Below are positions 35,123-42,545 of a stretch of 49,014 nt of DNA, piece after piece. Under the pieces are notes generated by a model. The model worked only from the letters and a program-made list of their open reading frames with translations. It did no database searches and was not told where the DNA came from. This DNA comes from Parabacteroides faecalis (GTDB taxonomy: Bacteria > Bacteroidota > Bacteroidia > Bacteroidales > Tannerellaceae): the NCBI RefSeq assembly GCF_022809355.1, contig NZ_JAKZMM010000033.1:1-49014 (forward strand), read 5' to 3'. Position 1 is the first letter of the stretch. The number at the start of each line of letters is the position of its first letter. Made by a program: the position numbers and the translations under genes.

Positions 35123-36670
35123 TTATTCTTCTACTATTTTCTTCAACAAACTTCTCATGCTCACTTTCTCAGAGATAATGCTATGCAACTGATCGATGCT
35201 GACACGTTCCTGTTCCATTGTATCACGGAAACGGATCGTTACGCAATTATCTTTCAATGTATCGTGATCGACAGTGATACAATAAGGAGTACCAATAGCA
35301 TCCTGACGACGATAACGCTTACCGATTGAATCCTTTTCGTCGTACTGGCAACGGAAATCGAAACGCAACATCTGCATGATTTCTTCTGCTTTTTCAGGCA
35401 GACCGTCTTTCTTCACCAACGGAAGAACAGCCAGCTTGATCGGAGCCAACGCTGCCGGCAACTTCAAAACAACACGTGTTTCGCCATTTTCCAACGTTTC
35501 TTCGCAATAAGAACCGGCCATCACACTCAAGAACATACGGTCCACACCGATAGAAGTTTCGATGACGTACGGAGTATAGCTCTGGTTCAATTCCGGATCG
35601 AAATATTGGATCTTCTTTCCAGAGAATTTCTCATGCTGGCTCAAGTCGAAGTTAGTACGGCTGTGAATACCTTCCACTTCCTTGAAACCGAACGGCATTT
35701 CAAATTCGATATCAGTAGCGGCATTCGCATAGTGAGCCAACTTTTCATGATCATGATAACGATATTTCTCGTTACCCAAGCCCAATGCCTGGTGCCATTT
35801 CAAACGAGTAGCCTTCCATTTCTTGAACCATTCCATTTCTTCGCCCGGACGAACAAAGAACTGCATTTCCATCTGTTCGAACTCACGCATACGGAAAATA
35901 AACTGACGGGCAACGATCTCGTTACGGAAAGCCTTACCGATCTGAGCAATACCGAACGGAATCTTCATACGGCCTGTCTTTTGTACGTTCAGGAAGTTCA
36001 CAAAGATACCCTGAGCTGTTTCCGGACGCAGGTAAACCTTCATTGAACCATCAGCTGTTGAACCCATTTCTGTAGAGAACATCAGGTTAAACTGACGAAC
36101 ATCCGTCCAGTTACGAGTACCTGAAATCGGACAAACGATTTCGCAATCCAGAATCAGCTGACGCAAATCCTCGAAGTTCGAATCGTTCATATCCTTTGAA
36201 TAGCGTTCGTGGATTTCGTTCCACTTTGCCTGGTGTTCCAACACACGCGGATTGGTTGCACGGAACTGAGCCTCATCAAAAGCATCGCCAAACTTCTTGG
36301 CAGCCTTGGCTACTTCCTTATTTATCTTTTCTTCTATCTTAGCCAGATGATCTTCGATCAGGACATCGGCACGATAACGTTTTTTGGAGTCTTTGTTATC
36401 GATCAACGGATCATTGAAAGCATCCACATGGCCGGAAGCTTTCCAGATTGTCGGGTGCATAAAGATAGCCGAGTCAATACCCACTACATTCTCATGCAGC
36501 AAAGTCATGCTATCCCACCAGTATTTCTTAATGTTGTTCTTCAACTCCACACCGTATTGTCCGTAATCATAAACAGCGCCCAGGCCATCATAAATTTCGG
36601 ATGAAGGGAATACAAAACCGTATTCTTTACAGTGCGATACTAATTTCTTAAAAACATCTTCTTGTGCCAT
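35123..36670 (-). CDS. glyS: glycyl-tRNA synthetase, single-chain type
   Basis: Class II synthetase charging tRNA-Gly. The 515-residue protein has the family start KLVSHCKEYGFVFPSSEIYDGLGAVYDYG (seen in parts), motif 2 (FRNEIVARQFIFRMREFEQMEM region), and motif 3 with GVDRMFLSVM. The C-terminal anticodon-binding domain follows (about 410-515). It is the first gene of a two-gene operon with the FKBP lipoprotein. Confidence 0.96.
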   Translation of the reverse strand: MAQEDVFKKLVSHCKEYGFVFPSSEIYDGLGAVYDYGQYGVELKNNIKKYWWDSMTLLHENVVGIDSAIFMHPTIWKASGHVDAFNDPLIDNKDSKKRYRADVLIEDHLAKIEEKINKEVAKAAKKFGDAFDEAQFRATNPRVLEHQAKWNEIHERYSKDMNDSNFEDLRQLILDCEIVCPISGTRNWTDVRQFNLMFSTEMGSTADGSMKVYLRPETAQGIFVNFLNVQKTGRMKIPFGIAQIGKAFRNEIVARQFIFRMREFEQMEMQFFVRPGEEMEWFKKWKATRLKWHQALGLGNEKYRYHDHEKLAHYANAATDIEFEMPFGFKEVEGIHSRTNFDLSQHEKFSGKKIQYFDPELNQSYTPYVIETSIGVDRMFLSVMAGSYCEETLENGETRVVLKLPAALAPIKLAVLPLVKKDGLPEKAEEIMQMLRFDFRCQYDEKDSIGKRYRRQDAIGTPYCITVDHDTLKDNCVTIRFRDTMEQERVSIDQLHSIISEKVSMRSLLKKIVEE

Positions 36671-36797
36671 ATCGAATCTTTTAATAATCTTTTCTTGCTT
36701 GATTTATCAGCTTGCAAAGTAAGCGATTTTTTCACAATCTTTTATCACTTCTTTCTGTAATTTGTTGGAAAGCATAATGAATCTTCCATAAAAATGC

Positions 36798-36805
36798 TAT
36801 CTTTA
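36798..36805 (+). promoter_or_regulatory. -7-like element before the oxidoreductase gene
   Basis: TATCTTTA, one mismatch from TAnnTTTG, 46 bases before the start codon. No clear -33. Confidence 0.3.
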
Positions 36806-36850
36806 CGACAAAATTATCTATAATAGTTGACTTAAATCATTCCTTTAATC

Positions 36851-38287
36851 ATGATGCATTCAGAAATATCCCGCAGAAAGTTCCTGAAGAGTGCGCTGGC
36901 ATTATCGGCCGCTTCAGTGATTCCTTCCTTCTGGATTCCGGCAAAAGCGAGTACCATGCCTAAGAATCCGTTCGTCAGTGCCAACGACCGAGTAAACATA
37001 GCCTTTATCGGTATCGGAAACCGCGGTGGCGAAATTGCCAAAGAGTTATACAATACCGGACTGTGTAACGTAGTCGCTCTCTGTGATGTGGATATGGGAG
37101 CCAAGCATACGCAGGAACTGATCTCGATGTTCCCGAAAGTTCCCCGTTTCCAAGACTTCCGGCAGATGTTTGACCAGATGGCAGACAAGATCGATGCCGT
37201 TACAGTGGGTGTTCCCGACCATTCACACTTCCCGATTACCATTGAAGCCATGGCACACGGCAAACACGTGTATGTAGAGAAACCAATGGCACGTACTTTC
37301 AATGAGATCGAAGTGATGATGCGTGCCGCCAAGAAATACGGAGTAGTCACCCAGATGGGTAACCAAGGCCACTCCGAAGCCAATTATTTCCAGTTTAAAG
37401 CCTGGAAAGAAGCTGGTATCATCAAAGATGTGACAGCCATTACGGCACACATGAACAGCTCACGCCGCTGGCACGGCTGGAACCCGCATATCAAACACAT
37501 GCCAATGGGCGAGCCTGTTCCGGAAACGATGGACTGGGATACCTGGCTGGGGGTTTGTCAATATCACGACTATAACCACGATTATCATTTAGGACAATGG
37601 CGCTGCTGGTATGATTTCGGTATGGGAGCGTTGGGCGACTGGGGCGCACATATTTTGGATACAGCCCACGAGTTCCTCGACTTAGGATTACCTACAGAAG
37701 TCAATCCGCTTTATCTGAAAGATCATAATCCGTTCTTCTACCCGATGTCTTCTACACTGTTGTTCCGCTTCCCCGAACGCGGCAACATGCCGGCTGTAGA
37801 TGTTACCTGGTACGACGGACTGGATAATATTCCGGCTGTGCCCGAAGGTTACGGCGTTTCGGAAATCGATCCGAACATCCCGACCGTAGCCGGTGGAAAG
37901 ATACAACCCGCCAAGTTGAATCCGGGTAAAGAAATCTATTCAAAGACATTGACCTTCAAAGGTGGTTCACATGGCAGCACGTTGTCGATCATTCCGGAAG
38001 AAAAGGCAAAAGAAATGGCTTCTAAATTGCCGGAAGTTCCGAAGAGCCCATCAAACCATTATGCCAACTTCCTGCTGGCTTGTCAAGGAAAAGAAAAGAC
38101 CCGTTCGCCGTTCGAGATCGCCGGTCCGTTAAGTCAGGTATTCTGCCTGGGTGTTTTGGCGCAGCGACTGAACCGCAAGCTGGTATTCGACCGCGATACC
38201 AAACAGATCACCAACGATCCGTTTGCCAACCAGATGCTCGTAGGCGAACCGCCGCGTAAAGGCTGGGAACAGTATTATAATGTATAA
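36851..38287 (+). CDS. Tat-exported Gfo/Idh/MocA family oxidoreductase
   Basis: A 478-residue NAD(P)-dependent sugar-type dehydrogenase. The N-terminus carries a twin-arginine signal (SRRKFLK at residues 7-13, then a hydrophobic stretch). The Rossmann motif is IAFIGIGNRGGE (near residue 51) and the family motif YVEKPMARTFNE includes the catalytic Lys. The C-terminal Bacteroidetes-type extension ends QYYNV. Substrate unknown; some relatives are glycosidases using NAD. A second ATG at 36854 is equally possible as start. Confidence 0.88.
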   Translation: MMHSEISRRKFLKSALALSAASVIPSFWIPAKASTMPKNPFVSANDRVNIAFIGIGNRGGEIAKELYNTGLCNVVALCDVDMGAKHTQELISMFPKVPRFQDFRQMFDQMADKIDAVTVGVPDHSHFPITIEAMAHGKHVYVEKPMARTFNEIEVMMRAAKKYGVVTQMGNQGHSEANYFQFKAWKEAGIIKDVTAITAHMNSSRRWHGWNPHIKHMPMGEPVPETMDWDTWLGVCQYHDYNHDYHLGQWRCWYDFGMGALGDWGAHILDTAHEFLDLGLPTEVNPLYLKDHNPFFYPMSSTLLFRFPERGNMPAVDVTWYDGLDNIPAVPEGYGVSEIDPNIPTVAGGKIQPAKLNPGKEIYSKTLTFKGGSHGSTLSIIPEEKAKEMASKLPEVPKSPSNHYANFLLACQGKEKTRSPFEIAGPLSQVFCLGVLAQRLNRKLVFDRDTKQITNDPFANQMLVGEPPRKGWEQYYNV

Positions 38288-38301
38288 GGTCTTAATATTA
38301 T

Positions 38302-38353
38302 AAACAAACAAGGTTTCAGATCATCTTCCATCGATATGTCTGAAACCTTGTTT
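38302..38353. repeat. 52-base hairpin repeat, left copy
   Basis: Contains AAACAAGGTTTCAGA paired with TCTGAAACCTTGTTT, a 15-base-pair stem with an 18-base loop. The whole 52 bases are identical to 39087-39138. It can terminate both the oxidoreductase gene (+) and vapC (-). The two copies enclose the vapBC pair. Confidence 0.9.
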
Positions 38354-38370
38354 ATTTGTACTTACGCTGA

Positions 38371-38781
38371 TTATCGTTTTATCCAGTTCTCAAGTCTGAT
38401 ACCTGAGAAGTTCTTAAAGTCTTGTAAATTTTCTGTTACCATTACCAAGTCGTACACAATAGCAGTACAACCTATCAGCAAATCAAAATTGTCATCCGCA
38501 GGTGTTCCAGCCAAACGCAAGCGTGCTTTTTCTTTGGCAAAAAGATCAAGCGTTTCGCTAATTGGCAACACTCGTACGGATGCAATAAATTCATCCAAGC
38601 TTTGCATACGGCGTACTAACCCCTGTCTATTACCCAATTCCGCACCATACTTCAGTTCTGCCACAGTTATCTCTGAGATATAACAGTTTTCCAAACCTAC
38701 TTCATCCATTTTCTTGTCCACATTATATTTTCCACGCAGCAAGAAGATACAGATATTTGTGTCAAGCAGATATTTTTCCAT
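38371..38781 (-). CDS. vapC: PIN-domain toxin, VapC family
   Basis: A 136-residue ribonuclease toxin. PIN acidic residues: Asp in YLLDTNICIFLL (residue 7), Glu in TVAELKYG, Asp residues in PADDNFDLLIG, and the later VTENLQDF. Length matches VapC. It starts four bases after the stop codon of the upstream antitoxin gene. Confidence 0.9.
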   Translation of the reverse strand: MEKYLLDTNICIFLLRGKYNVDKKMDEVGLENCYISEITVAELKYGAELGNRQGLVRRMQSLDEFIASVRVLPISETLDLFAKEKARLRLAGTPADDNFDLLIGCTAIVYDLVMVTENLQDFKNFSGIRLENWIKR

Positions 38782-38785
38782 ATTC

Positions 38786-39028
38786 TCAGAAAGCCATTAT
38801 ATCATCTTTGAAGTTCCGCGCTTTTTTCACTTCTTCAGCCAGCTTGTCGGCATCCAAGCTATCCATATCACGCCAAGCACCATAAAATCGACTTGCTGAT
38901 ACGGAATGATCCTTTTTCTCTTGCCGCATTGAATTACTAAGTCGGGCTATCAAATCCAACTTCATTTCATTGCTCAAATCTTTCAGCAGATTCCAATAAC
39001 GATCTGCATTACTAACAGATACTTCCAT
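38786..39028 (-). CDS. vapB: antitoxin of the vapC pair
   Basis: An 80-residue protein with an N-terminal segment (NADRYWNLLKDLSNEMKLDLIARLS) resembling the helix-turn-helix-poor antitoxins found before Bacteroidetes vapC genes, and an acidic C-terminal part that would wrap the toxin (DSLDADKLAEEVKKAR). Identified mainly from its place just before vapC. Confidence 0.75.
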   Translation of the reverse strand: MEVSVSNADRYWNLLKDLSNEMKLDLIARLSNSMRQEKKDHSVSASRFYGAWRDMDSLDADKLAEEVKKARNFKDDIMAF

Positions 39029-39053
39029 ATTGCTATCTCTATTGGTTTAGTTG

Positions 39054-39083
39054 CGAAGATAAGGATTATTCTGACAACGTCAA
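39054..39083 (-). promoter_or_regulatory. promoter of the vapBC pair
   Basis: On the minus strand TTG (39081-39083), 19 bases, then TATCTTCG (39054-39061), one base off TAnnTTTG. It lies just inside the right 52-base repeat, so the module carries its own promoter. Confidence 0.4.
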
Positions 39084-39086
39084 CAA

Positions 39087-39138
39087 AAACAAACAAGGTT
39101 TCAGATCATCTTCCATCGATATGTCTGAAACCTTGTTT
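39087..39138. repeat. 52-base hairpin repeat, right copy
   Basis: Identical over 52 bases to 38302-38353, in the same orientation, 785 bases apart. It also lies right after the DUF6261 gene and can terminate it. Confidence 0.9.
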
Positions 39139-39156
39139 GCTGATATATCCGTTCGT

Positions 39157-39933
39157 TTAGAACTTGATCGCGTTCTCGTCTTCTTTCTTCGCGCTGTTTG
39201 TGGCACGGGTTTTCAGTTTCGTACGTTGTTGTTCGACGAGGGCATTCACATTGCCGATGAAGGTCGCGAATTTCTCATCGCCGTGCATCGCAGCCAGCAT
39301 ATTGACGATATCCACCAACTTCCGATAAGCATCGTCGGCAGCTTGGCGAGCCTGCTTCGAAAGTCCCACTTCGCGGGCAGCCTCTTCCTGCACTTTGGCA
39401 TCCGTAGCGTTCAAGAATGAAGTTTCCGCATTTTCCAAGCGAGTCAACCACGGTTCGATATCCAGGTCGGTGAAATCGCCCATCTCTTTCGCGGCTTTCA
39501 ATTCCTGCAACAAATTATGCAAGATACCACTTTCCTCGAGTTGCGGCTTGGCTGTCGGATTCCCGTATTTATCCAAAATAGCCAACGCTTTCTCGGCAGC
39601 GGCGGCAATCGAAGCGTCCGGATGGGCAGTCATCGCCTTGACGTAATTATACAATCCCGTCCACGCAAAATCGCGCGCCGCGTCGGCTTCCGTCACCCTT
39701 TTAGCCGAGGGCACTGTATTAGAGGCCTTCAACGCACTGTCCAAACCGTCCACCGCCGTTTTGTGCGTATCCACGCCCGTCGTCAGGAAAGTAACCGATG
39801 TTTCCGGCAAACCTTCGGCAATCAAAGCCCCGGTCGTAGGCAATTCTTCGGCATATTGCTGAACACGTTGGTGGAAAGCGAAGTCTTCTTCGATGCGAAG
39901 TCGAGTAAGGTCAAAAGCACTTATCTTTTTCAT
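39157..39933 (-). CDS. DUF6261 family protein
   Basis: A 258-residue, mostly helical, soluble protein with no signal peptide, of a family seen in Bacteroides and Parabacteroides (start MKKISAFDLTRLRIEEDFAFH in part). Function unknown. The start at 39933 is preferred over 40005. It is preceded by a 41-base-period array and followed by the right copy of the 52-base hairpin. The coding sequence is richer in G and C than its flanks, especially the third codon positions. Confidence 0.78.
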   Translation of the reverse strand: MKKISAFDLTRLRIEEDFAFHQRVQQYAEELPTTGALIAEGLPETSVTFLTTGVDTHKTAVDGLDSALKASNTVPSAKRVTEADAARDFAWTGLYNYVKAMTAHPDASIAAAAEKALAILDKYGNPTAKPQLEESGILHNLLQELKAAKEMGDFTDLDIEPWLTRLENAETSFLNATDAKVQEEAAREVGLSKQARQAADDAYRKLVDIVNMLAAMHGDEKFATFIGNVNALVEQQRTKLKTRATNSAKKEDENAIKF

Positions 39934-40005
39934 AGTAAATACATTTAAATAATTATTCGAGGAAAAGGTAGGCATTCTTTCTTTTAAACGAAAGAATTTC
40001 GACAA

Positions 40006-40210
40006 AAATTTTCCCCGAAACTACATTTTTCTCATCAAAAGCCCTTTCGGGAAGTCCGAAAGCCGATTTTTCCCCCAAAAAGTACCGTCGGGAGTCCCGA
40101 AAGCCAATTTTTTCAGAAAAAAGCCTTGTCGGGGCTTCCGAAAGCCAAGTTTTTCTCAAAAATGTATTTTCGGGAGATTTTGAAACCAATTTTTCTTCCG
40201 GTAAAATCTT
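40006..40210. repeat. 41-base-period tandem array with TCGGG...CCCGA dyads
   Basis: TCGGG occurs at 40047, 40088, 40129 and 40170, exactly 41 bases apart, with a partial unit 41 bases before the first. Three units hold a 13-base dyad such as TCGGGAGTCCCGA, followed by AAGCCAATTTTT. The period is not a multiple of three and the region has no convincing gene. It lies upstream of the DUF6261 gene and before the 6S-like RNA promoter. Confidence 0.8.
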
Positions 40211-40236
40211 TAACTTCAAAGATTATGAGATTAAAT

Positions 40237-40268
40237 TTTGAAAACTACGAAGTTTTGACCTAACTTTG
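40237..40268 (+). promoter_or_regulatory. promoter of the 6S-like RNA
   Basis: TTTG (40237-40240), 20 bases, then TAACTTTG (40261-40268) followed by C: a complete Bacteroidetes -33/-7 promoter. Predicted start near 40272. Confidence 0.7.
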
Positions 40269-40271
40269 CAA

Positions 40272-40466
40272 CGCATCTGAAAAACAGATGCGTTTTTTTG
40301 ACATATCGTAGCTCAATCGCTGTCTGAATCACCACCTCGGAAATGCAAAACGAGCTATTACAATTCTTGTTGGGAGCCCGCGCTATAGCGCAGACTTTCC
40401 CATAAAGAATTGTGGCTTGTGGTGAGCCCAGACAGCGTATGGTGATTGTCTGCGCTTTTCTTTTTT
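40272..40466 (+). ncRNA. ssrS: 6S-like structured RNA
   Basis: A rod of about 130 bases fits the 6S layout. Closing stem: CGCTGTCTG (40318-40326) with CAGACAGCG (40429-40437), then TCACCAC (40329-40335) with GTGGTGA (40419-40425). Central bubble: 40336-40359 facing 40414-40418, with a small hairpin CTCG/CGAG inside. Apical stem: ACAATTCTT (40360-40368) with AAGAATTGT (40405-40413), TGGGA with TCCCA, and GCGC-TATA-GCGC at the tip. A 5' hairpin (40270-40290) precedes and a U-rich tract (40456-40466) ends it. The Bacteroidales-1 RNA motif is the family to compare with. Identification is by structure only. Confidence 0.55.
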
Positions 40467-40542
40467 ATGGTTAAACGTATGACGTTGCTAAATAGATGAA
40501 TCATTACAGTCATTATATGTTTAATCTAAAAAAGTTTGTAAA

Positions 40543-40923
40543 ATGAAAAAAGCATTATTTAGCGCAATCATTATGATTACTACGCTATCTTCTTGTTCTA
40601 CCCTTTTTACAAGTTCTAAACAAAACATCACGTTTGTAGGAGATGCTGGAACAAAAATTTATGACAATGGGATGAAAATTGCCACAATTGGAGAGAATGG
40701 AGAAGCGAGTGTAAGAATGAGGAAAAAAATCTCTTCTAAAGAACTTATCGCCAAAAAAGAAGGATTCAAACCGACACCGTTATTACTCCAAGCGACCTTT
40801 AATCCTATTTCATGTATCAATTTATTAAATGTTCTTGCCTGGGGTATTGATTTAGCGACACAAAAAGTATGTAAATGGGAAAATACACATATTGAAGTTG
40901 AATTAGAAAAAGAAAGCAAATGA
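40543..40923 (+). CDS. small lipoprotein, PEGA-like
   Basis: A 126-residue lipoprotein: signal with lipobox LSSC (Cys at 18), then a domain with GDAGTKIYDNGMKIATIGENG and VRMRKKISSKELIAKKEGFKP (in parts), which resembles PEGA-type surface domains, and a hydrophobic stretch (CINLLNVLAWGIDLAT). Function unknown. It overlaps the next gene by ATGA. Confidence 0.7.
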   Translation: MKKALFSAIIMITTLSSCSTLFTSSKQNITFVGDAGTKIYDNGMKIATIGENGEASVRMRKKISSKELIAKKEGFKPTPLLLQATFNPISCINLLNVLAWGIDLATQKVCKWENTHIEVELEKESK

Positions 40924-41309
40924 TGAAAAAGATAATTGTATTTATGCTGGTTCTGTTATCCAGCACATTGTGTTTATCATCTTGTTCTAAGGATGATGAT
41001 ATTAACCTGTCAAAAGAATCTGTTATCGGAACATGGGATGTAACTTGGGCAGAAATGGATGGAGAATCGTTAGATGTACCTGCTGGATATGTCTATATTA
41101 CTTTAAATAATGATGGCACTTATAAAGTTGTCATGTTCTCAGACAGATATTCAGGGACATACAAAATTGAAGGCAATACGGTTATCGGTACGACATTAGA
41201 TCCTATAACTGAATATTTCAAATTCACGAAACTGGAAGGTGATAATGCGGAAATCGATTATTCAAATAGTGAAGAAGATTTCTACAAATTCAAAGCTACT
41301 AAACGATAA
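40920..41309 (+). CDS. small lipocalin-like lipoprotein
   Basis: A 129-residue lipoprotein with lipobox LSSC (Cys near residue 22) followed by SKDDD. The rest (VIGTWDVTWAEMDGES, LNNDGTYKVVMF, YSGTYKIEGNTVIG) is a beta-rich lipocalin-like domain common in Bacteroidetes. Function unknown. Co-translated with the gene before it. Confidence 0.72.
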   Translation: MMKKIIVFMLVLLSSTLCLSSCSKDDDINLSKESVIGTWDVTWAEMDGESLDVPAGYVYITLNNDGTYKVVMFSDRYSGTYKIEGNTVIGTTLDPITEYFKFTKLEGDNAEIDYSNSEEDFYKFKATKR

Positions 41310-41334
41310 TTTACCAGCTTTATTTATACTATAA

Positions 41335-41377
41335 AATGCAGCTATATATCACAAATAAGTATATAGCTGCATTTCTT
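41335..41377 (+). terminator. terminator after the lipocalin-like gene
   Basis: AATGCAGCTATATA (41335-41348) pairs with TATATAGCTGCATT (41360-41373), 14 base pairs, followed by TCTT. The rest of the gap to 41604 shows only a repeated GGTGCAC (about 41469 and 41490) with no assigned meaning. Confidence 0.75.
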
Positions 41378-41604
41378 CATATAGTTTATATCGAAAGCAC
41401 ACTAAACCTCAAAAGGCTTATTGGAAAGATATAAGGTTACAGCAATTCTACCGGCTATCATTACAAGTCGGTGCACTCAAAAGCAGTAATAGGGTGCACA
41501 CGACATTTTTTTTACAGACTTCTATATTTCATTGTAGACAAGAAAACTCTTTTTTATTCAATTGTCTAAATCTAGAGAACACTGATCAATCCGGATTATT
41601 ATTT

Positions 41605-42525
41605 CTATTTCCGAAACTTCCCGGCTACCCGCTGATAGGTGGGCATCTCTACACCGAGGCGGTCGCCCAGCGCGATCATATCGAACAGGATTCCCTGGAT
41701 TTCCGATTCATGGCCGTGAGCCAGGTCTTTCTGCATCGAGGCGGTCGAACTCGGGTCCAGCTTATCGACTACCATCAAATTATAGGCGACCTGATCTTGT
41801 GGGAAAGTAATCCCCAGACGACGGCCGATCTCCGTACTCTCGCGAGACAGTCCGGCGAACACATCGCGCACTTCACCGGCATGTTGCACCTCACCCATCG
41901 GCACATCGAAGTAGGCACCGGTACAAGCCATGGCCGAAATAAACGACCACTTGATAAACGTGTCGCAGTTGATATCCTCCGAAACATCCACCTTGATACC
42001 GCATCCGCGGAGCTCTTCTCCCAAGGCTTCCAACCGTTCGCGGGCGACAGGCTGGCTACTGCGGGCACCATAGACCAACCGGAAGACTGAACCCGACTGC
42101 GTGATCTCGCCCGGGCCGGAAATAAAGCCTACAATATAGATACAACCATCGAGCACGGTTACTTCGGGCACGAGGCGTGCCAACCGCTCGCCGGTTCCAT
42201 ACACATTCAGAATCGGTACCACCAAGGTGTCCGGCGTGGCCGCCTTGCGCAATAAATCCTGAATCGAGTCGAGGGCATATCCTTTCACACACACGAAGAT
42301 CACATCCGCTTTCCCCTCGTATGCATCTGCCGTACAGGCCGGGACTTTCAGCCAATGTTCACCTTTCAAATCCGACTTCAGGTGTAATCCATGCTGGCGA
42401 ATAGCTTCCAACTGCGCACCACGGGCGATACAAGTGACTTGCTTTCCGCCCAATGCCAGGAAACCGGCAATCGATCCGCCTACGCCGCCGGTCCCTACAA
42501 TCAGATAATTCTTTTCTTTTTCCAT
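41605..42525 (-). CDS. panE: 2-dehydropantoate 2-reductase
   Basis: Reduces ketopantoate with NADPH in pantothenate synthesis. The 306-residue protein has the N-terminal motif IVGTGGVGGSIAG, the catalytic Lys region (VKGYALDS with FVCVKGY), and the C-terminal segment KWSFISAMACTGA with the conserved Lys and Ser. The start at 42525 (MEKEKNYLIVG) is preferred. It follows the DUF4838 gene in the same direction, about 20 bases away. Confidence 0.88.
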   Translation of the reverse strand: MEKEKNYLIVGTGGVGGSIAGFLALGGKQVTCIARGAQLEAIRQHGLHLKSDLKGEHWLKVPACTADAYEGKADVIFVCVKGYALDSIQDLLRKAATPDTLVVPILNVYGTGERLARLVPEVTVLDGCIYIVGFISGPGEITQSGSVFRLVYGARSSQPVARERLEALGEELRGCGIKVDVSEDINCDTFIKWSFISAMACTGAYFDVPMGEVQHAGEVRDVFAGLSRESTEIGRRLGITFPQDQVAYNLMVVDKLDPSSTASMQKDLAHGHESEIQGILFDMIALGDRLGVEMPTYQRVAGKFRK

Positions 42526-42545
42526 ATGAAAACTATACAAATACG

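Noticed and set aside
39953-40219. 88-residue open frame on the minus strand in the 41-base array
   Set aside because: The repeat period is not a multiple of three, so successive units are read in different frames; no family resemblance.
40270-40298. intrinsic terminator CGCATCTG/CAGATGCG plus seven T
   Set aside because: It begins at the predicted transcript start, too early to terminate, and no plus-strand gene ends just upstream. Treated as the 5' hairpin of the small RNA.
41464-41520. repeated GGTGCAC and T-run as a small RNA terminator
   Set aside because: The two copies do not form a convincing stem next to the T-run and no promoter is seen.
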